From the NCBI GenBank assembly GCA_009859145.1, contig VRVR01000042.1:197332-261331 (forward strand): 64,000 nucleotides of DNA. Direction: 5' to 3'. Both the position numbers and the translations under genes were made by a program. Below the pieces are notes generated by a model. The model was not told the DNA's origin and did not search any database. It was given only the letters and a program-made list of their open reading frames with translations. This document shows positions 17,184 to 27,181 of this stretch, piece by piece (the stretch's first letter is position 1; each line of letters starts with the position of its first letter). This DNA comes from Andalucia godoyi. Its lineage: Eukaryota; Discoba; Jakobea; Jakobida; Andaluciidae.

Positions 17184-19151
17184 ATGAATCCTCTATTGTC
17201 CTTTCGATCGGACTATCTATTGGCTTGTCAAACACTTTCGTTTCCGTCGAATTCGACGTTTTTGCAACAAATCGATGCTGAACAGTCCTTCTCGTTGACG
17301 GAACTCGTGTATTGTGGGTCTTCTGGACCGCTGTCAAAGACGGGGAGCATATGTCTGAGTCTTGCGCTTCAGAAGAACACGTCGGTGCGATCTCTCGAGC
17401 TTGCATCGAACAAAATGGAAGACGACGGAGCCTCGGCGATCGTCACGTCCTTGTCTCTGCGATACCAATCGTTCTCTGTGTATATCACACGTCTTGATTT
17501 ATCTGGGAATTCACTGACGCTGCGATCGTGTGGTTCGATATCAGATTATTTGTTATCTTCTTCTGGGAGCCATCTTTCAACACTGATTTTGAGAAACAAC
17601 AAGCTGGAGAGCCAGGGTGCGCAGAGGATCTTTAAAGCTGTTTGCGCGTCGCGAACGCTGGAAAGCTTAGATGTTTCTTCTTGTGGGATAGGCGCTGAAA
17701 TTGCCGAGTCGTTTGGAGAACTCCTGTCCTTGAATTCGTCGATTGCCAATTTGTCAGTGAGTCATAACCGATTTGGAGATCGTGTGCTTGAACATGCCAA
17801 AGATGCTCTGGCTGTGAACCCGACGCTCGTTTCGCTGAACTTGGAGTCTTGCCAGCTTGGATTCCAAGCCGCGAAGGCGATCCTTGCTGCCCTGAGCATC
17901 AACAACACCCTGCTTACACTGGACTTGAAGTTTAACAACATTTCGCCTGCCATCGCCTCTGGCATCTCCAAGTCGCTGGAGCGAAACAGCCGGAGGGTGT
18001 CACTCCATGCCCAGTCGTCAAAGTCCCAGATATTTCTCCTCCAGCATAGTGTTGGGTCTCCGCAAACGAATGCCCATGTCGCATCCGGGTCCGTCTCAAG
18101 CCGGAGTCCGAGTCCCAGTCCAAGCTCGAGTTCTCGATCTGCCGTATCAATGGCTTCCATGCCTGACGCATCTTCTTCTTCCTCCGCTTATGTCGGTATT
18201 GGAATGGGCCTTCACCACCCGTCTCCGTTTTCGCCTCTTCCGCCACCGCCCAAACCGGGCTCCGTGGAACCAGTCGTTCAAAACCACCATAGATTGAATA
18301 TTGGTGTTTCCCAGCCACCCGTTTCTTCTGCCAGCAGCTCATCGGTTGCTCCTTCCCCTGCTCAGATTCCTCCGCCTTTGGCTTCATCATCGTCATCATC
18401 ACCGTATTCTACGTCTGTTTCTCCCGGGAATGGTCCACCGCTGGGGAACTCCCCCGAATCGTATGCTCACTCTCCATTTGTGGATCGCTTGACAGCTTCC
18501 CCAGGTATCGTGTTCCCTCATCTGATGAAACGATACGCCAAAGTCATCGACATGGCGGAAGCCTTGCTCCCTCCTTCCGAAAAGGGCCTTCTGCGCGATT
18601 TTTTCCGGTACGCCTGTACGAATTTGGAGCGCCTGGAAGAACAGCAGTCTCATCATTCTGCCGATGTGCAAGACGTTATGCACCGCCTTCAAGCGCAGAT
18701 CGCGAATCTGACAGTGGAACTTGTTGATCGGGAAGAAACCATCCTGCAACTTGATGCGCAGTGTTCTCAGCTGCAATCCGTGGTCGAGGACTTTACCAAG
18801 CGGGATTCCGAGATGAAATTGGAGTCGGAAAAGCTAAGACAGCAGCTGGCGCAGGAACGCCGAATGCGATTAGAACTGCTGGACCAGCTTCTCGATCGTC
18901 CGGAGACTTCGTTGGAAGAGCACCAAAAATCAGACAACATTCCATCCCTGTCTTTTGATAATGCAGATTTGCTGCGATCTGAAAATTCCTTTTTGATCCA
19001 AGCGTTGCTGCAAGCTCAAAAGAAGAGCCAGTTTTCGCCGCACCGTTCGCCACTCACACAGCCCTCGCAACACCCTCTCATTTCGCCGACCGACCTGCCT
19101 TTCCATCGCTCCACCTCCTCTAAGAACTCCAAGGAGGGCGGCGCAATTTGA
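17184..19151 (+). CDS. RNI-type leucine-rich repeat and coiled-coil protein
   Basis: A 655-residue protein. The open frame starts at a GTG, and the first ATG is at 17184 ('MNPLLSFRSDY'). Residues ~30-270 are LRRs of the ribonuclease-inhibitor type, about 28 residues apart ('VRSLELASNKMEDDGA', 'LSTLILRNNKLESQGA', 'LVSLNLESCQLGFQAA', 'LLTLDLKFNNISPAIA'). Residues ~285-430 are Ser/Pro-rich and low in complexity. Residues ~470-600 form a coiled coil ('LQAQIANLTVELVDREE', 'LESEKLRQQLAQERRMR'). The tail is Ser/Pro-rich. LRR plus C-terminal coiled coil is the layout of centrosomal or ciliary LRRC45-like proteins. That link is architectural only and I do not claim orthology. A dispersed repeat lies downstream of the gene. 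Confidence 0.85.
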   Translation: MNPLLSFRSDYLLACQTLSFPSNSTFLQQIDAEQSFSLTELVYCGSSGPLSKTGSICLSLALQKNTSVRSLELASNKMEDDGASAIVTSLSLRYQSFSVYITRLDLSGNSLTLRSCGSISDYLLSSSGSHLSTLILRNNKLESQGAQRIFKAVCASRTLESLDVSSCGIGAEIAESFGELLSLNSSIANLSVSHNRFGDRVLEHAKDALAVNPTLVSLNLESCQLGFQAAKAILAALSINNTLLTLDLKFNNISPAIASGISKSLERNSRRVSLHAQSSKSQIFLLQHSVGSPQTNAHVASGSVSSRSPSPSPSSSSRSAVSMASMPDASSSSSAYVGIGMGLHHPSPFSPLPPPPKPGSVEPVVQNHHRLNIGVSQPPVSSASSSSVAPSPAQIPPPLASSSSSSPYSTSVSPGNGPPLGNSPESYAHSPFVDRLTASPGIVFPHLMKRYAKVIDMAEALLPPSEKGLLRDFFRYACTNLERLEEQQSHHSADVQDVMHRLQAQIANLTVELVDREETILQLDAQCSQLQSVVEDFTKRDSEMKLESEKLRQQLAQERRMRLELLDQLLDRPETSLEEHQKSDNIPSLSFDNADLLRSENSFLIQALLQAQKKSQFSPHRSPLTQPSQHPLISPTDLPFHRSTSSKNSKEGGAI

Positions 19152-20192
19152 TGGGGGGACCTCTTCCTTGCTGTTGGCTGGGTGTTTATTTATTTGTTTA
19201 TTTATTTCTGATTGTCAGACAAAACAATGTATCATGATTGGCAATGGTTTTTTAAAATTAATATTATGTTTGCCTTTACCATGGCCCCTTCTTAGTTCCA
19301 AACTGTCAAATTTCTGTGGAAAGCTTGCATAAATACAGAAGCTCTCGCGCGGGGTCGCTGGAAGACGGCGCTGCCATTCAACCCAGACTACTATTCATCA
19401 AACATGGACTGTAGCGCCTACATTATACACTGAACATGCATACCCACGAGCAGACATGCATATTCAGTCTTGCATCCCGTTGTCAGGAAGGGGATAGGCA
19501 CCCAACACGCCTCATGGCATTCTTCAGATAAACGTTCCGCGCTCCGTTCCCAATCTCGATCAATCGGTGAGCCACTTTCTCAGCGTGACACGTTGTTCCT
19601 GAGAAGGGTGCATTTTTGATTCTGACGGCCCTAGCAGTAGGTGTAGTGACACGTGGTCTCTTAGGAGGTCTGCGGGACCTAGGAGGCCCTGTATCACGAA
19701 TTCTTGTGAAGCAAACGTGCTGGTGTCGGCCAGTATTGACCGTGCCTGTTTATGTATACTCCCCCATATGCATGACAATGATGTGCTATCATTCAGCGAG
19801 AAAAAAAATAAATAACGCAGGGCGTGGGGCGAAGATGCCAAATCGTCATCTCGGTCGTAGTGACTCGTGCCCTCTCTACACATCACCAATTGCATTAACA
19901 AAAAATTGTCCGGCAGAGCGCAACAAATTTGGATCCAGTTTTTTTTATTCCGCCCTTTGATTTTATCCGATGTTCGCTGGTCTTTTTATCCAACCTGACT
20001 GTTTCGTTCCCCAAAGGCTTTTTGCTTTTTGCTTTGCGTGTGTGTGTGGGTGTGTGGGTGTGTTATAGTTTTCTCGGTTTTTGACAGTGGGGTGTTTTCG
20101 TGTTTTTCTCCACGTCTTCTTTGCATGTTTCATTTTCAAAGATCAATCCTTGGTGAAAATACGTGGTCCTAGATTGCCGAGCTCAGCGACGA
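19152..20192. other. Intergenic region holding dispersed repeat copy A
   Basis: A 1041-base gap between two plus-strand genes. It starts with TTTATTTATT motifs, which probably belong to the 3' end of the LRR gene. It then carries repeat copy A (19410-19800) and ends in a T/G-rich promoter-like tract before the K+ channel gene. I see no credible open frame. Confidence 0.6.
19410..19800 (+). repeat. Dispersed intergenic repeat, copy A (~390 bp)
   Basis: Copy A matches copy B (36770-37190) in inverted orientation over almost its full length, including one stretch of about 39 identical bases (19536-19574) and one of about 28 (19708-19737). It shares its left end (GCGCCTACATTATACAC) and its core (GGAAGGGG.. 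CCCAACACGCC) with copy C (22024-22290). The ends have only weak inverted similarity around CATGCATA. No coding frame is conserved between copies. Confidence 0.85.
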
Positions 20193-21890
20193 ATGGAAGA
20201 TCAAGTGATTGAGACGGAAGTCGAGAAACCGAGTCCTTTGGTGCTGTCCGCCGAGCCAAGTCTTTTGCTCCCAGACAGCACTTTCTCGTCGTCTTCTAGT
20301 GCTACTTCCTCGGGCGGTAGCACCACTCATAACATTAACCACGTTAATCCAAGCCGTAGCGGTGGCGGTGGTTACAGCACCAATAACAATGACAGCCAGT
20401 CTAATGAGAGTATGGGTCCGTCGACGCCAACGAGTTCGACGAGCAAGACGGGCAAGACAGGCAAGGACGGCAAGGAAGACGAAGAGTCTCTTTTGCACAA
20501 ACTGCTGTTTATGCCGGTGAATGCGACTAAAGCCACGATGAAGGCCACGATGAAGGTAACCAAATTCGCGACAATGGCGGTCGTCGATGTCACAAAACGC
20601 GGAACCAAGGAGCTCGTGAACTTCTCTCTGAATGTGACAAAGCGACACAAGGATTTGCAGAACGATTTGGAAGCCTACAAGCTGATGCAAATGTACTCGC
20701 GCGCCCAGGTCTTGTTTGTGATCTTCTCGCTGACTGTGCTCATCGGTCTGCAAGATGGCCAGTATGACGAAACTCTCAGTGTGTCATCCGAGAATGTCCT
20801 CAAAATAATCTTGCTGATTGCATCGGTGCTGCATATTGCGTTAATCCATGCGCACTACAGAGCAATCATCAAAGTCATCAGCTCTTCGGGGCTGTTGCCG
20901 CAAAACGCTTCGATTTATCGAGCAAACTTGATTCACTGGTTCTTGATCGAAGTCGGGATCTGCTCTGTCTTCCCTTACCCGTTTGTCAATTTTGGAAGTC
21001 TGCGAACACAACAATTGTTTGGGTGCTTTGTGTTCACCAGAGTCTACCTGATGGGAAGGTTTTTCTATTACCGATCGTATTTCACGTCTGCAACAGGTCG
21101 CTTTGTCCAGGGATTCACCAAAATGCGATTCAACGTTCCGTTTGTGATACGAGTGTATCTGCAAGAGGAGCCGTATGTTGTGCTGATTGGTGGGTTTATG
21201 GTAGTGCTTTGCAGTGTGTCGTACATGGTTTGGGTCGCGGAGCGTCTCGAAAACCCATTTTTGGATTCTTATTCAGACTGCATGTGGATGGTGGTAGTGA
21301 CGATTATGACCATTGGTTACGGCGACAGGACTCCCGTGACCCCCGAAGGTCGGACGATTGTGCTTGTTGGCGGGTTTGCAGGAATCATGCTGACGGCAAT
21401 GATCATCACATTGTTCCATCGTGAGCTGCAGCTGACCCCACAAGAAGCGAAGCTTGTGTCGTTTCTCCACAACGACAAGAACAACTCAAGAATGAGAAAC
21501 CTTGCTGCATCATCCATCCAGCTCTGCTGGAAGCTGTATACTCTCAAGACGACCGAAATCACCCAGGACCGTATGGAAAGGTTTGTGATGGAGCGAGTGA
21601 TGCAGAAGCATCGTCTCATGGTTTCAGAAGCTGAGCGACAGCTGTTCCTCACTCTCTCGTCATTTCGTGCAGTTCGCAGACAGATGATATCCGATATCAT
21701 TTCAAATTCTCTGGATCCGACGTCCATTGTGGAAGCCGTGCATATGGAAGTGAAGAGCCTTCAGCGCTCAATGGATGCCTCCCAAGCACCGCTTGAACAA
21801 CGAATCGACCGCCTGGAATCTCAGCTTTCCGAGATTCTGCTGCTTCTCCGTTCTCAGCAACGACCGGTCTTTGACGTTTCTGGCTTGTAG
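20193..21890 (+). CDS. SK/IK-type calcium-activated potassium channel
   Basis: A 565-residue membrane channel. The frame starts at GTG, but the ATG at 20193 ('MEDQVIETEVEK') is the first proper start. The N-terminal ~165 residues are cytoplasmic, Ser/Thr-rich, with a basic region of repeated Lys/Thr. Six membrane segments follow: S1 ~171-187, S2 ~205-222, S3 ~246-266, S4 ~275-297, S5 ~326-348 and S6 ~386-408. The pore loop holds the filter TIGYGD (~373-378). Directly after S6, 'HRELQLTPQEAKLVSFLHN' and 'MRNLAASSIQLCWKLY' match the calmodulin-binding domain of SK channels, and a C-terminal coiled coil resembles the SK assembly helix. In this family, calcium is sensed through constitutively bound calmodulin and opens a K+-selective pore, coupling calcium signals to membrane potential. 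The location is probably the plasma membrane. Confidence 0.92.
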   Translation: MEDQVIETEVEKPSPLVLSAEPSLLLPDSTFSSSSSATSSGGSTTHNINHVNPSRSGGGGYSTNNNDSQSNESMGPSTPTSSTSKTGKTGKDGKEDEESLLHKLLFMPVNATKATMKATMKVTKFATMAVVDVTKRGTKELVNFSLNVTKRHKDLQNDLEAYKLMQMYSRAQVLFVIFSLTVLIGLQDGQYDETLSVSSENVLKIILLIASVLHIALIHAHYRAIIKVISSSGLLPQNASIYRANLIHWFLIEVGICSVFPYPFVNFGSLRTQQLFGCFVFTRVYLMGRFFYYRSYFTSATGRFVQGFTKMRFNVPFVIRVYLQEEPYVVLIGGFMVVLCSVSYMVWVAERLENPFLDSYSDCMWMVVVTIMTIGYGDRTPVTPEGRTIVLVGGFAGIMLTAMIITLFHRELQLTPQEAKLVSFLHNDKNNSRMRNLAASSIQLCWKLYTLKTTEITQDRMERFVMERVMQKHRLMVSEAERQLFLTLSSFRAVRRQMISDIISNSLDPTSIVEAVHMEVKSLQRSMDASQAPLEQRIDRLESQLSEILLLLRSQQRPVFDVSGL

Positions 21891-22689
21891 TGCAATGTGC
21901 AGTGTGCAGTGTGTGCATGCAAGTTTTACGTATTTCACTACCTTTGTGTATTACTCTTATGTATGCGAACAGATATATCCCATAATAATCAATTCTTTTT
22001 TTATTTTTGTTATTTTTTCAAAAACAGCGTCTACATTGTACACTAACCACGGATAATCATCGCTGATCACCCATAATCAATGTTGCAACCTAAGAACATG
22101 CATAGCATGATTGGGAAGGGGGTGGGCCCCCAACACGCCCCTCGGCATGAGAGACGTTCCTAAGATAGATGTGGATGATGCGGGTCGTTCCGGTGGCGGT
22201 GGAGATGTCACAGGTCTTGCGCAGCGTTGCGAGCGCGACGTACATGGTGCGTTGCATGGACAATAAAAATAAAAATAATGAAATGAGCGTCGCTGTGCGA
22301 GAATGCCACGCGGCGGCGTGTTTATAGGGATTTCATGATCAAAATGGGGCGAAACGAATCGAGCATCGTGTGACGGAGTTGTCAAGATAGCAGACGCATG
22401 CGCATGGCGGGTGGTAGTGTTTTTTTGTTTGCGTGCGCCTTAGATTGCTTCATCATATCGCAATAAGTGACGGCGGTGTTTTCTGCAAATTCCCAGCAAA
22501 TGTTGTGTGGCAAACAGTCAAACCAAAGCCAAGCCAAACCGAAAGCAAGAAAAGAAAAGAAAAGAAAAGAAAAGGCACAATTCAATAATCACAATTTTAT
22601 GGGCATGGTCCATACAGCAAAGATGCAGACCAGGTACCTTCTGGCTTCTCCGCGTTGCCTTCTTCTTCATGCCTGTCCAATCACGACAA
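21891..22689. other. Convergent 3' region holding repeat copy C
   Basis: These 799 bases separate the 3' ends of the K+ channel gene (plus) and a coiled-coil gene (minus). The gap contains repeat copy C (22024-22290) and an (AAAAG)n run near 22549-22575. No coding frame is credible. Confidence 0.6.
22024..22290 (+). repeat. Dispersed intergenic repeat, copy C (diverged, shortened)
   Basis: Its left end (GCGTCTACATTGTACACT) matches the left ends of copies A and B. Its core at about 22112-22142 (GGAAGGGGGTGGGC then CCCAACACGCC) matches theirs. The right end near 22253-22290 is only weakly similar, and the middle is shorter, suggesting internal deletions. It has the same orientation as copy A, so A and C flank the K+ channel gene as direct repeats. 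Confidence 0.65.
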
Positions 22690-24795
22690 TCACTCATGTT
22701 GTCGACGACGGGACTTTTGGAATCGGTGCTTGCGCTGTCGTTCATCCGCCTCTTCCGCTTCCTTTTCCTTCACCTTCTGCATCGAAAGTTCTTTCAAGCG
22801 CGAGCGATCCAAAAGTTCGTTAGAGTCGTCGTCGCTATCGCTCTCCTCCACCATTTGATTAAGAAACTTGGAAACGTTATGAACGGAGATCGTGTTGTCA
22901 CGGACAGCTGGAGATGCACTTGCATGCGACGCTGAAGTCCGCGAACTGGATTTTGGAGACGCGGGGGTGTCGTACAGCGGTGAAGTGTGCGTGGTCGAGT
23001 CATCGCCGACGGCTGCATATGGATCTTGGTCATCCGTACTCGCTGTACTGCCGCGCTTTGCCGACGAACCACCAGCACCAGCACCAGCACCAGCACCATG
23101 TGAAGATCCTGCCGATTCCCTTGGCGTTGGGGGGGACGACGATTTCTTTTGCAATTCAGCTTGCAAATCCAGGACTTTGACTTCCAGTCGCTGAAGCATC
23201 AGAAGAACCTTGTCATCGGCGACGGTGGCATACAAATTCTGGTCTGCAGACGCGATTGTGTCTCCTTTGATCGCAGATATATCGACGGCAGCATGCGCAC
23301 AAAGCGCCTCGACGCCCGCCTTGACGTCCACGTACAACCTTGACAACTTCTCATACTTGGCAGACAGGCGATCATACGAAGCCTGCGATTCAGTGAGCTG
23401 ATCCTCGAGCTGCTTGATGAGCTGATTGTGCGATGGGGCATTAGACGAAGCAGACGCCGAGGACCCGCTGCCCTCCAGGATGCTGGACGAAGGATCCGTG
23501 GTGGATCCATTGGACACTGTTCCCACCCCATTTCCGTTTTGTTGGGCTGCTCGCCATTCCTCCAACTGTCTCTGCAACCGGTGGTTCTCCTCGCCAAGTT
23601 CATTGTTGAATCGAAGAAGACCGTCGTTTGCATTCTGAAGATCGAGCGAACGCTCCAGTGCTTCGTCTGCGGTCGAGCACCCAAGCGTCGTCCTCAAACG
23701 GTCCACGAGCACTGGATCGGCGGTGTCACGGCGCACTGCGGAAAGATCGTGGGCTGACGCGTTGTTCTGACTTGTATCTGAATTGGAATCCTTGCTGCTT
23801 GACGCATTTCCTGCATTTGACCCGTTCACTCCGTCCTTGTCCCGCGTTGTGTCGACCTTCTTTTGATCACGAAGAAGAGTTTCCGCCACTCTTCGATTTG
23901 CACGAAGGCGCTCATCCATGATACGCATCTCTTGCTGCCACTGCATTTTTTCCGATTCAAACTGCAAAGTGATTGCAGCAACTTCCGATTGCGCAGCGTC
24001 GCGTGCAGCCTCGGACTGCCGATGCGAAAATTCAAGTTCCTGAATCGAGCGCTCTCGTCGCTTCACCTCTCTTTGGAGTTTCTTAATTTCTGTTTGCAAT
24101 TGCTGGATCTGCAAATTGTAGTCCGCCTCGAAATGCTTCACATTCTCCAGCTGTGCTCGACGGTCCGACGCAGTGCGTTTCACAACATCCAGCCGCGTCT
24201 CCAATCGCGCAATCGTGCGCGCAGCAACTAGATCGTCGCGTAATGGATCGTTCGCGGTGAGATTCTGCACGATTTCCTTGTGTTGCAAAAGAAGGGCATC
24301 CAGCCTCTTCACTTCTTCATCTGACTGAAGTCGAGCGGAGCGCTCGTCATCAAACATGCGCTTCACCCGCTCGACTTCTCTCTGCAGCTGCAAAATGCGC
24401 TCGGCCTCATTGATCGCAGCTTTCACAGATGTTGGCCCCGCTGCATCGAGTCTGCGTTGCAAGAGCTCATCACGAAGACGCTTACTGTCTTCGCGGAGCC
24501 GCTCGATTGTAGCCTTGTGCTGCGAGTCTGACAGCGCATGCTTCTTCACATCCGCCGAGTGCGCATCTTCCAGAATGCGGACTTTACGCTGCAAAAACTT
24601 GATTTCCTCCTTCAGTTCCTCTGCGTCGTCCCCATCCGTTAGCGGGGCAGGACGACCAGTACTGCGAGCAGGGTTTGGAGTACCTGTCAAGGACGACCTG
24701 TGCGGAGTTCCATGCGATGTGCCGGGTCGCGAAGGTATCCCAGACCGGTGCGTACCCCCGCCTTGTACAGGAGAAGGCGAACCACGAAATGACAT
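22690..24795 (-). CDS. Long coiled-coil protein
   Basis: A 701-residue protein starting at the ATG 24793-24795 ('MSFRGSPSPVQGGG'). The first ~55 residues are Gly/Ser/Pro-rich. Residues ~58-300 form an almost continuous coiled coil with heptad Leu/Ile and charged residues ('LKEEIKFLQRKVRILED', 'LQREVERVKRMFDDERS', 'IQQLQTEIKKLQREVKR'). A second coiled coil covers ~375-420 and ~455-560. Low-complexity Ser/Gly/Ala-rich segments lie between and after, including an Ala-Gly run from a (CAC CAG)-type repeat. The C-terminus is charged and basic. No motor, kinase or membrane segment is visible. The layout suits a cytoskeletal, centrosomal or axonemal scaffold, but I cannot assign a family. Confidence 0.85.
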   Translation of the reverse strand: MSFRGSPSPVQGGGTHRSGIPSRPGTSHGTPHRSSLTGTPNPARSTGRPAPLTDGDDAEELKEEIKFLQRKVRILEDAHSADVKKHALSDSQHKATIERLREDSKRLRDELLQRRLDAAGPTSVKAAINEAERILQLQREVERVKRMFDDERSARLQSDEEVKRLDALLLQHKEIVQNLTANDPLRDDLVAARTIARLETRLDVVKRTASDRRAQLENVKHFEADYNLQIQQLQTEIKKLQREVKRRERSIQELEFSHRQSEAARDAAQSEVAAITLQFESEKMQWQQEMRIMDERLRANRRVAETLLRDQKKVDTTRDKDGVNGSNAGNASSSKDSNSDTSQNNASAHDLSAVRRDTADPVLVDRLRTTLGCSTADEALERSLDLQNANDGLLRFNNELGEENHRLQRQLEEWRAAQQNGNGVGTVSNGSTTDPSSSILEGSGSSASASSNAPSHNQLIKQLEDQLTESQASYDRLSAKYEKLSRLYVDVKAGVEALCAHAAVDISAIKGDTIASADQNLYATVADDKVLLMLQRLEVKVLDLQAELQKKSSSPPTPRESAGSSHGAGAGAGAGGSSAKRGSTASTDDQDPYAAVGDDSTTHTSPLYDTPASPKSSSRTSASHASASPAVRDNTISVHNVSKFLNQMVEESDSDDDSNELLDRSRLKELSMQKVKEKEAEEADERQRKHRFQKSRRRQHE

Positions 24796-25470
24796 CTCTC
24801 ACTTTCTTTGTACGAGGCGTCCTTTTTGCGGAAATGTGTGTCTCCCACTCTTCTCTCTCTCTCTCTCTCTCTGTGTCTCCCTGCTTCCTTTGGTGATGTG
24901 AGATCAGCAGAGAATACAAAGACCAAACCGACCTTTATATTCAGAGCAGGGTAGTAAAAATGATTTTTTTTAAAAATAAAGGGAAAAAACAGAAACGTAT
25001 TGGGATACGCACAGAAATGTCAGTTCAGATACTTGTTATTGTTGAATGGTGGGAGTTTTCTCTTTAGGATGAACAAAATCAAAAAGAAAGCAAACAGAGG
25101 AGGATGGCTTCGAAACTGTTTGGGCGGCGGACAAAGAAAAAAAACAAACGGGCTTGTCAGCAAGAACAGCATGCGATCAGCGGAAACGAACGGTTGGTAT
25201 GAGCACCGCCGTCGTTGAATGATACTGACAGATGCGCGCGTCGCCACTTGTTGAGGGCCCCCAGCAGCTCCCGCAGTCGTCTGAGCAGAATACTTTGTCA
25301 ATGCTCAACAGCCCCGTACAGCAAGTCAGAAGTAAAATAAAAAAACAAAAACCCTGAAGACGCCGACCTGGGCACTTCTCGGCCGCACAAGTCACAACAC
25401 GGCCATGCCACCACCACCACCACATGGGAGCTTTTGGGGGATTCTTATCGGAAGGTGGAAGGGCCATAAC
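24796..25470 (-). promoter_or_regulatory. Gap upstream of coiled-coil gene and downstream of TBCC gene
   Basis: A 675-base gap between two minus-strand genes. A (CT)n tract (24849-24872) lies about 55 bases upstream of the coiled-coil start codon; on the gene strand this is (GA)n. The rest is A-rich, then mixed sequence with a GGGCCCCC palindrome-like spot near 25256. I see no gene. Confidence 0.45.
24849..24872. repeat. (CT)n microsatellite beside a start codon
   Basis: A short CT array ends in TGTGTC, a reduced form of the CT/GT composites at 1367 and 10431. It lies in the 5' region of the minus-strand coiled-coil gene. Confidence 0.9.
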
Positions 25471-26514
25471 TCAAGAGTGCTGAATGAAAAAGTCATCTGG
25501 AGATCGTCGACATGGCTCTGGAATGACAAACCAGTGCGGGGACCGCTCGGACATGAGCCATTTAAAGTCGTCGACCATGTCCCACCGATTTCTGTCTTTT
25601 GAAAAGCCGCATGCCTTCATTTGCTCCTCGAGGAGTGAGTACTGAGCGGCGTACGGCGCAAATCCCATTTCCGAGCAGTCCTCAATGATTGGATTCGAAC
25701 CGCAGTGCAGATAAAGCGAGCACTTGCTGGAGCTGTGGATGCGTGCCTGGTGACATGCAATAACAATGATACAGCTGTGACACTTGTCGACGAACAGGGA
25801 AGAGTCAACGGGGCCCATCACAATCTCACAGTCGTCACACTCGGAGACCGTAACCGCGCCAACAGACACTGGAATCTCAATTCGAACGCCACGGCACTTT
25901 GCAATTGAAACGGTCTTGCCAAGGAAGCCCTCTGAGAACGTGTGACACGGCCGAGGGCCCTCGGCTTCCAGCGCCACAAGATCCTCAATCTTTTGGATGG
26001 AGGCGCCCTCGGCCATCAGTTCCAGATCTTTTCGCTTTGCCGACCCATTCTCAGCCAACGACGCAGCCGGCGCTGGCGGGGGGCCCGTCTTCACTCGAGC
26101 GCCGAGCAGCGAGAACTTCTTCTTTGGAGCACCGGTCTCCTTCCTCAGTTTTGCGACACGCGACGAAAGCTCCGTGATCTGCTCCTGTCCTCTCCGAAGC
26201 TCATACGCCGGCAAAAAGCGAGCATGCGCATTCAGCTGCGCTTGCAATTCTTGCAGTGTGCTTGTATACGCCTTGAATGCCTCCTCATCAGACGGAGCGG
26301 ACCGCGAAGAAGCAGACGAAGACGAGGAAGAAGAGGAATCAAGCTGCTCAGAGAGGCTCTTGCAGCGCATTCGGAACAGAGTCACAAATTCCTCCGTGTT
26401 TTCCTCGGGCGCGCTTTCATCATGAAGCTGCTCAACGCGAGCATTGTGGGCTTCTTGAAGTGCCTGCTGACGATCTGCTAAGCGCTCGCGCACTTGGGAT
26501 TCTCGATCCGTCAT
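25471..26514 (-). CDS. TBCC: Tubulin-folding cofactor C
   Basis: A 347-residue protein, the usual length for the family, starting at the ATG 26512-26514. TBCC acts with cofactors D and E to stimulate GTP hydrolysis by beta-tubulin and release assembly-competent alpha/beta dimers. The N-terminal ~110 residues are helical, matching the spectrin-like TBCC N-domain, with a short Ser run. A basic linker follows. The C-terminal C-CAP/cofactor C-like beta-helix begins near residue 195 ('GFLGKTVSIAKCRG') and carries the family signature 'GPVDSSLFVDKCHSC'. The catalytic arginine finger sits near residue 258 in 'CHQARIHSS'. 'NPIIEDCSEMGFAPY' follows. All expected key residues are present. Confidence 0.95.
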   Translation of the reverse strand: MTDRESQVRERLADRQQALQEAHNARVEQLHDESAPEENTEEFVTLFRMRCKSLSEQLDSSSSSSSSASSRSAPSDEEAFKAYTSTLQELQAQLNAHARFLPAYELRRGQEQITELSSRVAKLRKETGAPKKKFSLLGARVKTGPPPAPAASLAENGSAKRKDLELMAEGASIQKIEDLVALEAEGPRPCHTFSEGFLGKTVSIAKCRGVRIEIPVSVGAVTVSECDDCEIVMGPVDSSLFVDKCHSCIIVIACHQARIHSSSKCSLYLHCGSNPIIEDCSEMGFAPYAAQYSLLEEQMKACGFSKDRNRWDMVDDFKWLMSERSPHWFVIPEPCRRSPDDFFIQHS

Positions 26515-26617
26515 GTACCCGTTTTATCCCTTTTCTTTTTTCCGTCTCCTTTTTGTCTGCTCCCCTCTTCCCCGACAAAATAATGTCAAAAGAACAAAAA
26601 ATAGAGGTGTGAATGGG

Positions 26618-26648
26618 TATATACATATATATATATATATATGTATAC
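26618..26648. repeat. (AT)n palindrome upstream of TBCC
   Basis: An inverted repeat, TATACATATATA and its complement around an AT array, about 105 bases upstream of the TBCC start. It can form a hairpin or cruciform and may include the promoter's TATA element. Confidence 0.8.
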
Positions 26649-27166
26649 ATAAAATAGAATGGAAATGGGGAAAAAAAGAACGGCTGGCAGCTTTTTCGCA
26701 GCAATGTTGGACATCAAACAAATATGATTTTCCTACCGTAGTCCAGTCTAGGAATTTCTTTCGTTCTTTCACTTTTTGTTCTCTCTGTTATTCTTTCTGT
26801 TTACGTTTTATTTTACAATCGAACCCTCAAGCAGCACCATTCATCATAGACAAAACAAACACGTCTCATGGCTCCATAGAGGGAAACTTCCCCAACAAAA
26901 CCAAACCGGCCATCCCCGAAGATGCCGAGAACCAAGAAACTTGTTGATTCCCTTCTCGTCGCAACTTGCTGATGATCATCACATCACGGAGATGTGGTCG
27001 ATTTGCGTTCGGAATGCGCTTTTTCAAGTCAGAGAACAAGAAGGAGCAAAGGCAAAAGCGTCGTTCGCCGACTACATTCTGTTTCCTCCAACGTTCCTTT
27101 TTGAATGTTGAATCAATTGGGGAATATGTTGGCTGCGATGATCCTTTGATGTAGAGGTGGTGCTCG

Positions 27167-27181
27167 CCCCCCCCCCCCCCC
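27167..27181. repeat. Poly-C tract (15 bases)
   Basis: A homopolymer of C in the TBCC-COX5B intergenic region. Its length is prone to sequencing error. Confidence 0.9.

Noticed and set aside
25684-25704. tRNA B-box-like GGTTCGAATCC on the minus strand
   Set aside because: It lies in frame in the tubulin cofactor C gene (coding 'CGSNPI') and no A-box or acceptor stem surrounds it.
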